Position numbers and translations under genes: made by a program. The notes beneath the pieces are model-generated. The model made no database searches. It saw nothing but the letters and a program-made list of their open reading frames with translations, and had not been told where the DNA came from. This document shows, in pieces, positions 25,677 to 36,664 of a stretch of 64,000 nt of DNA. The stretch comes from Sialis fuliginosa. Its lineage: Eukaryota; Arthropoda; Insecta; Megaloptera; Sialidae. The stretch is taken from positions 8,910,993 through 8,974,992 of the forward strand of contig OY540814.1 in the NCBI GenBank assembly GCA_961205875.1. Reading direction: 5' to 3'. Within the stretch, counting starts at the first letter, position 1. Every line of letters begins with the position of its first letter.

Positions 25677-26149
25677 TTGGTATCGTACACTTTTTTTGTG
25701 TTATTATTATATTATTTTTTTATTTTATTATATTATTATATTTTTTAATTTAAATAAACCGCAAATAATGAATCTTCTACTTGAACTAATTATCAACCGT
25801 ATATACGTATAAATTTATTTTAAATATGATAGTTCATTACAATTTTATTATCTTAATTGACAGTAAAATAGATACGTAGAATATAATTATTTATCAATAT
25901 GTACCTTATACATATTAAGCGTTTTGTCATAATATTTGAAAAGTAAATACATACAACATTCAAGAATACATTTCCTTTGAATAAGATAAAGATTGTTTCA
26001 TATTTCTTTAATTATATTCTTAAGTGCTTTAAAATTTTAAGGGGCATATATTGGATATTTGAAAGATACAATACAAATAATAAAATTTGGTGTTTTGTGT
26101 AATTGAATTATTTTGTTATTATACTTGTAGATACTTTTACTACTGACAG

Positions 26150-26210
26150 GTAAATTAATACTTTTTTTATAAAAACGTGTACTTAACTTACTTTCGACTA
26201 TTTTTTTTAG
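26150..26210 (+). other. Possible 61-bp intron in the 5' UTR of the secreted LRR gene
   Basis: A donor (GACAG|GTAAAT) at 26150 and an acceptor (pyrimidine tract plus TTTTTAG) ending at 26210 bracket 61 bp and leave ATG ten bases downstream. Both signals fit well, and the length is near the insect minimum for introns. No transcript evidence is available. Confidence 0.4.
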
Positions 26211-27057
26211 TATTCATATAATGAAGAATTTCACACTTAAGACTATAGTGTTGATATTAATTTGGAAATCATCACTGATTAATGCGAAATGTACACTAAA
26301 CGATTACTGGCCAGATTTTGTGTGTTACTTCGTACAAAAAAACGAATATTTTGCAGCTATATCAAAATTAAAAATCGCAGTCGATACAATCCAAATTAGA
26401 AATAGTATTTTGGACATATTGGATAAGACTTATTTTGATGATCCAAAGCTTAAGTGGACTTCAGCGTTAACTCTCAGTATTAATAGTATAAGCAAAATAG
26501 AAGACTCAACTTTTTCTAATTTAGGAATTATAGAATACTTTGAAATAACCCAGAACATAGGACATTTGACAATAAGTAATAATACGTTTAAAGGAATGGG
26601 GAGTCCAACATATTTGAAATTAGATTATTGCTCTCAAATAAGTATATCTCCCTTTGCATTCTCAGAAATACCTGGTGTATTTTCTTTATCTATGAAGTAC
26701 AGTAATTTGTATTTTCTGAAGAAAGACATGTTTAATGGGCTAAATAATACAAAGCAGATGCATCTAATGCACTGCAAGATTTCTATAATTGAATCTGGTG
26801 CATTTACAGGAGTAGGAAAATTGGAAATTTTGAATTTAGAAGGAAATGATTTAACTCACTTGGGGGAAGGTGTATTTAATGAAATATCTAATTTGCGAGA
26901 ATTAAATCTGAACTACAATAGACTTACTTCAAAATTTAATGATGCTCTGGAAAAATTAGAGAAATTAAATGTATTGTATATTTTAGGTAATAATGTGGAA
27001 ATAATAGTTCCTAAATTGACAAACTATACACCAGAGTTAAACAGGATAATTTTATGA
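26211..27057 (+). CDS. Secreted leucine-rich repeat protein, function unknown
   Basis: The coding region 26221-27057 encodes 278 residues without an intron. Residues 1-22 are a clear signal peptide (a hydrophobic run TIVLILIW, then a small-residue cleavage site before KC at 23-24). Cys24 and Cys35 could form an N-terminal cap disulphide. Residues ~81-262 are LRRs with roughly 24-residue spacing and the phenylalanine pattern of extracellular repeats (STFSNL, NTFKGM, FAFSEI, DMFNGL, GAFTGV, GVFNEI); the best are LEILNLEGNDLTHL and LRELNLNYNRLTS. The first repeats are irregular. N-glycosylation sequons occur near residues 120, 175 and 268. There is no transmembrane segment, GPI signal or TIR domain. 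I do not recognise an ortholog. It could be a secreted binding or decoy protein, or in a plant- or host-feeding insect a salivary protein, but the sequence shows only secretion plus LRRs. It sits alone in repeat-rich DNA, and its only nearby AATAAA lies inside a repeat. Confidence 0.78.
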
Positions 27058-27074
27058 TTAAATATAGTGAATAT

Positions 27075-27430
27075 AAGGGTGTCAAAAAAATAATTTTTTT
27101 TTCGCTGTCATTACCAAATAAGTTAGTTTATGACTTAAAATAAATCCTTGCCGAAGGATTACCCTGTAGTTCATTTTTAAGAGGTGCCTCAAAGGGGGGT
27201 CTCGATTCCCATTTAAATAACATTGAAACATTATTCTTTAGTATTAAAGTTGGTATTATTGATTCATAATAATTGACAAAAAATTTAATGACGTCATTTT
27301 GTAGAGAATAAAATTATTTATATATGCTTGTTTTCGGCTGGGTCATTATTTTTCCGATAGCTCAGTAGTAGGGATATATATTGCTATTTAATTGATATTT
27401 ATAGAATATTAACGTTAAAATGCCGATTTT
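27075..27430 (+). repeat. Dispersed repeat F, copy abutting the LRR gene
   Basis: It shares AGGGTGTCAAAAAA, AATAAGTTAG, AGGATTACCCTGTA, CCATTTAAATAACATTGA and a TTTTCCGATAGCTCAGTAGT block, in the same order, with the minus strand of 50868-51232. Divergence is moderate, so the copies are not recent. Confidence 0.75.
27139..27144 (+). terminator. Candidate poly(A) signal of the LRR gene, inside a dispersed repeat
   Basis: AATAAA lies about 80 bp after the stop codon. It falls within the repeat starting near 27075 that has an inverted partner at 50868-51232, and the partner carries the same hexamer. The gene may therefore use a transposon-supplied 3' end. Confidence 0.4.
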
Positions 27431-28982
27431 TGAAATTCTTGCAATTATCGATAATAATAAATTATTATTCTATGTTATTTGCACTCTAATTCCACTATCC
27501 ATTAAATTATTATAATAATAAACTCGTATAGATACGAAAATATATTTCAAAACATAATGTTTCGAATTTTTCAAAAATAATATACTTATAATTATGTTAA
27601 CGATATGGATTATCAATCCATTAAAACATATTAATAATACTAATGACTGAATATGAAAAAAAATTCTAAATAGAGTCTGAATTTTTTCTAAAATAAAAAA
27701 TTCTTCAAAATCTATTTGATCAAAATAAACATTTGTTTTCTCTATTTTTTCTCTCAAGTAAAAAATTTCAAAAACCTTTAGTTATTTTGTTCATTGTCTA
27801 GAAAAATTGATGTCAGACTTTGAAATCAGACTAAAGTTTTTTCTTTTCAAAACTCGATCCGATCCCTTCGATTTAATTTGGAGGTCCGATGTTTTTTTTT
27901 TTAATTCCCTGTATATAAATAAACTATTTAAACGGTTCTCAACTATACATTTTACATTAAATTTTACTATTCTATATATACATAATTTCAAATGAAGATG
28001 TAAGAATACTTACATTCAATTTTAGATTAGTCATTATTATACAATTTATATACAGTAGTAAAAAATATAATAAAAAGTCTTATTGTACAAGAGAAAATAT
28101 AAAATAGTACGTATTTATCTATTAATTACGAATTTTGTTCATTAAATTTTAAAGGAAATTACGTCTGGAACTTCAACAGGAAATTAGTTTAGTATTAATA
28201 TACAAAGTGTCATCACTAATGTAAGTAATTTATTAAGCAAATACCATGCATATGCAAAATAATTAATGATGCAGGTATGACATATCAAAATCATTGATTG
28301 TAAATAATCATACGTTATCAAAATTCATGCAAAGAATACACTAATATGCTACGATTTAATTTAATACGATCTTAATGTTCAGCATGTCAAAGTTTACGGT
28401 GCAACTAAAGATCTTTAGATGGAAGTAGTAGTGTCTTTAGAGCTAGCTTCACAATTTAACTTTATAGTCTTGTACTTATAGTGTCGTCTGTAACTGCAGT
28501 TTCAAACAAACTATTAATCTTATCTTACATCCAACTTTAAAGTGTGAATTGCTATTAATTGAACAAATGAGTTTTACTAATGAAAGATTAAGTTTAAAAA
28601 AAGATGCTTTTTGCATGAGTAAATATTTGTACACGTTCTTTTAGTTCTTATATTTTAATTTCCAATATAGTAAAATATGGTTTTTTCTTCCATGTTCTGA
28701 AATAAATGGAAGTATTGTAATACCATCGAAAAATCGTGTCCGAAATAATGACAGATTTTGAATGCACTAACTTCAAAACGTAAAGAAAAGTTAATTTCCG
28801 CATAGCGGCTGTGCGTGCGTCTGGATGTAGAATTTCGTTCACGATAACTACTGCAAAAATGCACCGATCTGAATTATTTTTCGGGAAAATGTTTGTTTCA
28901 GTGAGTACTTCAGACCTATTGATTTTGGTGCTAATCGGATTAGGGGTTTTGGAAATATTCAAAATTTTGTAACTTTTATGTT

Positions 28983-30826
28983 GTGTCTTTAGATAGGTTC
29001 CCTAAAATGCAACAAAAATGTTAAATTACCTTTTGATTTGAACCCCCTCAAACACGATATATTTGCTTTTTAATGTGTTTATCTAAACTATCAATGAGTC
29101 AAAACACGTCAAGTGGACCCCCCTTTTACCACTTAATGATAGAAAACTTATTAAAATATAATTATCGAAAGTAGTCATACCTAAGAATCATCCCTCAAAA
29201 CAGTTTTTGAAAATTTTGAATTTAACAACAATTTTTTTAACAATAAAAATTTTCGGTACTTTTAATTAAAAAATTGATTGTGAAAAAGCTATTGAAGATA
29301 ACTTAACGAAATTTTCAGTGATTATAGTTAAATATCTATATTTTCACATAAAATCCTTTTGCAAATTTCATTTGCTTATTATCATATTTTTTATTAACTT
29401 TTAAATAAACAAATTGAAATTTTAATGACTTCTCAGTACGATAATCGATTTTTTTTTTAGTAATATGCATTATACATTTAAGTAGTTTATTTCGAAATAA
29501 AATTTCACTGCCCGGTATTAGTTTAAATAATATGAATTTTTATGTGACGCAGCGGCGAGCAGTACAAGTGCCGCGCGCTACTGAGCTTAGCCGTTAAGAC
29601 TGTAGATCGCTACAAATTACAGAATTATTGAATAAATGATTTTTACAATACAATTTTTTTTGTATTTATTTATATTTTTAACAATATTTGCACAAAAATC
29701 GATTATCGTACTGAGAAGTCATTAAAATTTCAATTTGTTTATTTAAAAGTTAATAAAAAATATGATAATAAACAAATGAAATTTGCAAAAGGATTTTATG
29801 TGAAAATATAGATATTTAACTATAATCACTGAAAATTTCGTTAAGTTATCTTCAATAGCTTTTTCACAATCAATTTTTTAATTAAAAGTACCGAAAATTT
29901 TTATTGTTAAAAAAATTGTTGTTAAATTCAAAATTTTCAAAAACTGTTTTGAGGGATGATTCTAAGGTATGACTACTTTCGATAATTATATTTTAATAAG
30001 TTTTCTATCATTAAGTGGTAAAAGGGGGGTCCACTTGACGTGTTTTGACTCAATGTAAAAAAATCTGATAAAAATCCTGTATGTAGTTTTTAGGTTTCCG
30101 TAGAAAACTAGGAAAACCTTATAGTTTCGCCATGTCCGTCCGTCCTGAAAAATTTAAGCCGATTAAGATGAAATTTAGTATAAGGAGATAACACAAAAAC
30201 AGAAATGATAAGATTTTTGAAAAAAACATTTTTTTTTGGACCCCCTTTATATTGACTGAAAAGTGAACTCACATTTTTTTACTTTACTAAATGCAACAAA
30301 AAATGTTAAATTATCTTTTGATTTTAACCCTTCAGTCACGATATAAAAAAAATTCAGAATGTAGCTTTTGATTAGTACTTCCACTGAAAATTATAGCGAA
30401 CACTGTCAAAGTTATTTTGGACTCCCTCTCATAGACTGAAAATTGTACTCACATTTTTTATCACTTACCCCATTGAGTGGGGTATCTTTAGATAGGTATC
30501 CTAAAATGCAACAAAAAATGTTATATGACTTTTTGATTTTAACCCTTCAGTCACGATATATATGCATTTAAATGTCGTTATCAGAGCGTCCGTTGAAATA
30601 ATTATTGTTTATAAATCGTAATGACTACAGAAACCTATCATGTGCGTGCCCAATAGGCACTTGGCCGTTTTATTAATTAGTACTTTCAATGAAAATAATA
30701 ACGAACACTGTAGCAAAAATAGTTTATGAAAATTTTTGAAATAACTCTTTTTTATAATTCGTAGTGACTACGGAACCCTATTAATCCTATCATGTGCGTG
30801 CCCAACACCCACTTGGCCGTTTTATT
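28983..30826 (-). repeat. Composite of inverted family A copies
   Basis: On the minus strand the family A head (cggccaagtg) appears near 30826 and again near 30675, and the tail (ggtttccgtagaaaactagg) at 30090-30125. A truncated second copy continues at 28983-29096 and 30056-30088 and is interrupted by the hairpin element 29097-30050. At least two copies have been joined. Confidence 0.65.
29097..30050. mobile_element. Long-arm hairpin (foldback) element with 5-bp TSD
   Basis: The arms 29095-29453 and 29694-30052 (359 bp each) read as inverse complements with no mismatch noticed. They enclose a 240-bp unique centre (29454-29693). Taking AGTCAAAACAC / GTGTTTTGACT as ends, CAATG flanks both sides (29092-29096, 30051-30055). 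The host sequence, a family A copy, resumes after the insertion, as shown by uninterrupted copies such as 35220-35270. There is no transposase. Confidence 0.8.
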
Positions 30827-31589
30827 AATTTATAACATTCTCAATTACCTCTGAATGTAACTAAAAATAAAAATATAAATAGTTTTAGAAATGTTTTGAA
30901 AATTCCATATTCCTGTACAGTATGTACAATACATTCCTTTAATTAGAATAGTTATTATTATTTTAGTCCAATTCTTGCAAAATAATATTTACTTTAGTTT
31001 TCAGACAGAAATCTTTAAAACTCAAACGGTTTTAATTCGTTATTTTGACACTATATGTAGTTAATTTATTGAAAATATAATTATCTAGTGAATGATTGGG
31101 GTTGATTTTGTGGCTTCAACAACAATTACAATATTAATATTGATCAACTAAATTAGTCCGCTTGAATTTTTAATACCAGTATTTTTTATGTACTTTAATT
31201 GAAACTCTAACTATTATTCGATTATTCGAAACGATTTTAATAGGTATATATTTAACTATGTATGTAAATATTTTTTGAAACAACATTTATTTGAATTGAT
31301 TTGCCCAGTACAGGGAGACAATTTGCAAATGAATAGTTACAAATAAAAAGATATAGTAAAGAATCTACCTAATAAGTGGGTGAAACATTTCTATATAATC
31401 TGCAATTGAAAAGATAAAATTGTATCATTCAAAATACTTACGAAGCTATTATAATTTTTATACCTAATAAATGTAGGACTCTACTACTTTACTATTTATT
31501 AAAAAAAAAACATATAAAATAATGTTATATTAATTTAAGATAATAATCTATTTATAAAGCATGCATATATTATTATAAATTATTATTAA

Positions 31590-31700
31590 TAAAAATATAA
31601 TTTAAAAAAATCCGGTTCCGGCCGGAATTACGACTGAATTTTTTTGTGAATTCCGGTAATTCCGGGTTCGGCCGGAATTGAAAATTCCAGTTTCGGTACA
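31590..31700. repeat. Fragment with CCGGCCGGAATT motifs
   Basis: CGGTTCCGGCCGGAATTAC and GGTTCGGCCGGAATTG repeat within 90 bp in AT-rich surroundings. They resemble the GC-rich subterminal repeats of hAT elements. No termini were found. Confidence 0.3.
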
Positions 31701-31989
31701 CAATTATTAAATTCTTCGAGAAAACTTTCTATTGAACGTTTATGATAAAAAAACTCTGTATATTATGCAAAGCAACAATCTGTAATGCACAGAAATCTCG
31801 TTACGAAAACTCAATATCAAAGTGAAAATATACGAAAAAAAGAATGTAAGAAATAGTCACGCGATTTCTGCAGTATATCGATTCAATCAGATCAAATCAA
31901 TGCTTTGCATTTCAAAGACGAATCATTTACAAAAACATAAGATCATTTCGAATTCTTTTATACCTTAGGTAATTTTATTCCCTGGCGTC

Positions 31990-32280
31990 TTAACATAAAT
32001 TATTCGGGAACTGTGGATTATGGTTTACCAAGTCAAATGTTTGATCTCCACACTAAAGGTAGCCATGGTTTAAGTAGGGGCGGGTTGTTAAGGGGTCTGT
32101 GTGTGTGGTACTTTGGTGATGATGTCGGTGAGGAAGAAAGGAAGAGGGTATGAAATGAGTCTCTATAATGCCCAGTGTTTGGAAACTTTGTTGGACGCTA
32201 CTAGTCCATTCTCTTATAGCTTCCTTCCAGGGCTGGTTAAGGATATCCTGATATAGTTATGAAGCTAACAACAAACTTTA
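31990..32280. other. GC-balanced unique patch, coding status unclear
   Basis: Composition differs from the flanks, and both strands have short open stretches (for example a 32050-32260 region readable on either strand). No domain, splice pattern or repeat partner was recognised. Confidence 0.3.
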
Positions 32281-32539
32281 GAACAATTAAATGAAAATTA
32301 GTCAGATATATATTGAGTAACACTCGGCATACGTGCATGCTTACTTTTAGTGTGTATGTTAATTTAGATTAAGGCGGATACAAGTGCTAATGGGTGGTAG
32401 TTATCTCTTTTTACTAAAGTTTATTGTACTTAATTATATATAATCTAATACCAAATAGAATATAATAATCTTAATGAGTTATTAAATTCTACATATGTTT
32501 GTAAAAAAATAAATAATAATACATTTAAAAAAACCTGTT

Positions 32540-33066
32540 AAGTAAGTGCACAGTGCATCCTTGTGGTAAATTCACCAAACGTGGTTAATTATTGAACCAT
32601 TTAAATAAAAACCAATAAAGTGTTCAGATAAATTGATTTTTAATTTTTTGACAATTTATTTAAACGTCAAAATGACATTTAAAACGTCAAAATGACAAAA
32701 CGTTGTAGACCTATATTATAGGAAACTATGCTCTACAAAAAATATTTTATAAAATTTTCACGTAACATGTGTCGTTCTTTAGATACCTTGAAAAATAAAT
32801 ATTTTGGGATGTGATCTCTCTCCCTTACTCACGATTTTGATGATTTTGAAATGGAACCGTCCTCAAACCAGACCCAACTATCTAACCAAGTTTCATTAAT
32901 ATCAGTTCAGTGGTTCATGAGTTATGCATGTGACAAGGATTCAATGGACAAACAGACACACAGAGACTTGACCTGAATCGGAAAGATCAATTTAAAAATT
33001 TGAAATTGGACAACAATTTTTTTGTTTCATTCTGAAATGATCACAAAGCTTTTCGTATCTATCTTA
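32540..33066 (-). repeat. Dispersed repeat family B, inverted copy
   Basis: The minus strand reads the family B head near 33060, then the CTGATATTAATGAAACTTGG and GGTCTGGTTTGAGGACGG blocks, ending at GATGCACTGTGCACTTAC near 32545. It covers nearly the whole length of the 12998-13720 copy. Confidence 0.65.
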
Positions 33067-33663
33067 TTATCTAAATGAATAAATAAACATAAATATATTA
33101 ATGGTTCATGTTCTAACTCTTCTAAACACATTCACCCACGGTTTAGTCAAAGTCTGCTATTTGTAACAGTCATGCCAATTTCCAAATGGACTAATCAAAA
33201 CCCAGCATTTGCTGTTTAATAGATATTGTGTACCAAGCTGTCAACAAAATCAAACTACTTAGCGAATATAAAAATTGTTACCATGTATATTTTCATATAG
33301 AAAAACACTGTTTCAGCTGTGTTGGACTTTTTTTACAAATAAGTTTGTTACTGTGATGTTTATAAATTATATTGATTATTTTATCTTAAAAATCAAGCAT
33401 GTAATATGTAAATTGAATTATTTTGTGAACCCTACATTCAAGAATGCTGTAAGATCTGAACACCAACTGTTTTGCATTCACCGCAAAACCAGTAAGGTGT
33501 TTTCATCTTAATTAGTTTTGTCTGCTGCGGATATTGTTTTAAAATGCTTATTAAGTTATGAATTGTTATTATAAACGATATAAAGTAGTAACCATTTATT
33601 GTTATTCATGTATGAGATGTTGTTAATATAATTAAACTCAGTTTAAAAGTAGTTAAGCATATA

Positions 33664-36600
33664 AGGTAAAGTACCCAGTTATGGAACGATTTTTCCACAC
33701 CTTTTTTTTGCGCTCATATAAAAAATCTATAAGTTATTAAATGGAACATTGTAATACATTATTTGATGGGCCTATGTTTCCTCTATAACGTCATACTTAC
33801 AAAACTCAAATAAATATAATATTTTTCATGATATAAAAAAAAAAGTGAATGAACTAATGTCCACTATTATGAAACAAGATTTTTGCATTGGCACCTATGT
33901 TCCATAATTCATTCACCTAATATGGAACAGTAGTTTTTCTTCTATAAGTTATTTTTCCATTGATTTTTATAATTTTATTGATTTTAAATAATTAAATCAA
34001 CCGCTTTCATTGATTTTTTTTATAAAATTACACTTGAATTCAATCTTCTATTCTACTATTGAAGACGGTTTAGTATTTAAGGGTTGATTCTTACCCTTAT
34101 AATTTATTTTAAATTTTTAATATACAGTACCCTTGTATACAGGATTTACTACCCAGTTTGTAAATTTCACAGTTTTATCTTTACCTGTGTCCTTCGAATT
34201 AATTGTAATAAATTGGGGTTGGAGTGATTAACGTACAAAGTTGTTATTTCTTGGACTTTGAGACAACACCACATTAATGATTTTTCTGAAATTTCATATT
34301 AATATGACAATTTTTAACAAAACTGTTCCATTCAAAAAGTCTCCCACTAATTGTGACAAGCAGTGTATCAGTAATATTAATTGGATTTAAAATATTAGAT
34401 TTTTATTTTTATTGGAAATGCACCTAAAATAATATTAATGATGAAAGGAAATGAGAAAAATAATTTGAAAACATCATTAACATACATTAATCTTAAGCAG
34501 AACTTTATTAAATTTTTTAAATGTTATAAATCATAATAAAATATAAATATCAATAATATAAAGTTATAAAATTTAAATATACAAATTTAATACACCCAAT
34601 TCTGTTTTCTCACGATACGTTCAGCCTATTAATTTAAAATTTAACAAGAAAAAGAACTTCATTGTATGAAAATAATAAATTGTATAAATTTTACAGTGAT
34701 TTAGAATAAATGGATCATGTAAAATCAAATCAGTACGCATAAAAAAAAGTTTTTTATTGTTATCGACCGTGCTTCTTCAAAATCGTGTAAAAAAAATTTG
34801 TTTGAAAACAGAATTGGCTGTACCTATATGAAAAATATAAAATATTAAAAATAAGGTAACAAAGTTTATGAAAAATTAAGTTTCTTGCTTAATTTTTAGG
34901 GTTTCGTAGAAAACTACGAAACCTTATAGTTTCGCTCTGTCAATCTGTCTGTCTATATAAATTTTATACCGATTAAAATGAAATTTGGTATACGGACGAA
35001 GACTGATAACCCAAAAACAGAAATGATAAGATTATTGAAAAAAAAAATTATTTGGACCCCCTTCTCATAGACTGAAAAGTATATTTAAAAAAAATTTCAC
35101 TTAATCCGTTAGGTGGGGTGTCTTTAGATAGGTCTCCTAAAATGCAATAAAGTATGTTATATTTTAATTTTAACCCTCCAGTCATGAATTATTTTCTTTT
35201 AAATGTCGTTGTCAGAGCTAACTAAACTATCAATTCAAAAAATCTGAAAAAAATCCAGAATGTAGCTTTTAATTATAACAAACACTGTAGCAAAAATAGT
35301 TTATGAAAAATTTTGAAATAACTTTTTTACAAATCATAATGACTACGGAACCCATCATGTGCGTACCGAACATGCACTTGGCCGTTTTATTTTTTTAATT
35401 GTTTCATTTGTTCTTCAAATTCTTTATTTTTTTCAGCTAATCATTCGTTTCTCTTCTTGCAATTGTTACGATGGTAATTTCATTATGTTGTAAATCAATT
35501 ATATCTAGAATTATAAATAATATAGATAAATATTCAACATTAATTAATTAATTAATTCAAACAATCAGTACCTACCATCGAATACAATTAAGGGATCATT
35601 AAGTGCCTTTGTAACACCTTCTTCATAATAATATATTGATTCTTTGGTAACCACTGTGATAATTTGATCAAATGCGTTTTCATTATTTTGCATCGTAAAG
35701 TTTCTGTATCTTTCATCGTACATACCTCGGAGAGGTTAAGATGGTAATTTTAATCTATCTAGTCCAGTTTATACTAGAACATTTGTTATTTCAATCAATT
35801 CTTTCGCCTTTGAAGAATTCAAAACATTTCCTTTCTTAATAATGTGACAGCTGACACTGAATCGTTTTAGATGTACTATTTTTCCTTCTAATTTTATTTT
35901 TTTATTTATTTATTTTGATTAATACTCTTTATTTTTCTAGTTTTCATTGCTAAAACAAATATAAGTATAGGATTAAATTATAAATATTATTGACAGGTAA
36001 TATTTTGAGGTTAGGTTTTTACTTTATTTCACTCACCTATTTCTTATATTCTTAAATAAAATGCATGAATATTGATTGATCACACCACTTTGATGATAAA
36101 ATAATAATTCAAATACAGAAATAATACGATAATGACACAAATTAGTTGCAAACAATACGTTCCAACAGATGATTGAACAAGTCCCACTCCAGGCACAAGC
36201 ATTTCGGTTGTTTCATATATTGGTTAATAATGACATTCAACGTTCCTATAAAGAAACATGTATTTATCAATAATGACTTTACTTAAATCTATGAAATAAT
36301 TATATCATATCATTTATTAAAGACTTACCTACAATTTGAACTATTATTTATATCGTAAAATACTTGAAATATTAAGAATTACATCAAAACAGTGAACTGT
36401 ACAAATCACTACATTTGTGATAAACATGTCAGTGAATACCAACTTTTATGTAGGCTATAATAAAATAATTTTTTTCGACTATTTATATTTAAATAATACT
36501 TTGATTTTTAGTACTATAGTTAAATTAAAAGGTTTAATGACACTAGGTAAATTTTTTTAGTACGCAAAACGAAGTATGAATATTATTAAAATTGATTAAT

Positions 36601-36664
36601 ATACGTGTGTTCCACAATAGCCGCTGTTTTTCGCGTTGTGCCATAACTGGGTACTTTACCTTAC
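33664..36664 (-). mobile_element. 3-kb DNA transposon with decayed coding remnants
   Basis: Inverse ends TAAGGTAAAGTACCCAGTTA (near 33664) and TAACTGGGTACTTTACCTTA (near 36664) bound about 3 kb. The minus strand has coding-like pieces: around 35575-35880 it reads VHLKRFSVSCHIIKKGN, then after in-frame stops YDERYRNFTMQNNENAF and ALNDPLIVFDG before a GTAGGT donor. Near 35395-35450 it reads LAEKNKEFEEQMKQLKK and a stop. A family A copy (34899-35391) is nested just beyond that stop. I do not recognise the transposase family, and the target duplication is unclear. Confidence 0.6.
34899..35391 (-). repeat. Dispersed repeat family A, inverted copy nested in the 3-kb element
   Basis: The minus strand runs from a family A head (GGCCAAGTGC) near 35391 to the tail ending at 34899 (GGTTTCGTAGTTTTCTACG region). 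It lies inside the 33664-36664 element, so it is younger than that insertion. Confidence 0.65.

Noticed and set aside
28648..28962. 104-codon minus-strand frame
   Set aside because: No domain, and a second overlapping frame on the same strand is equally open.
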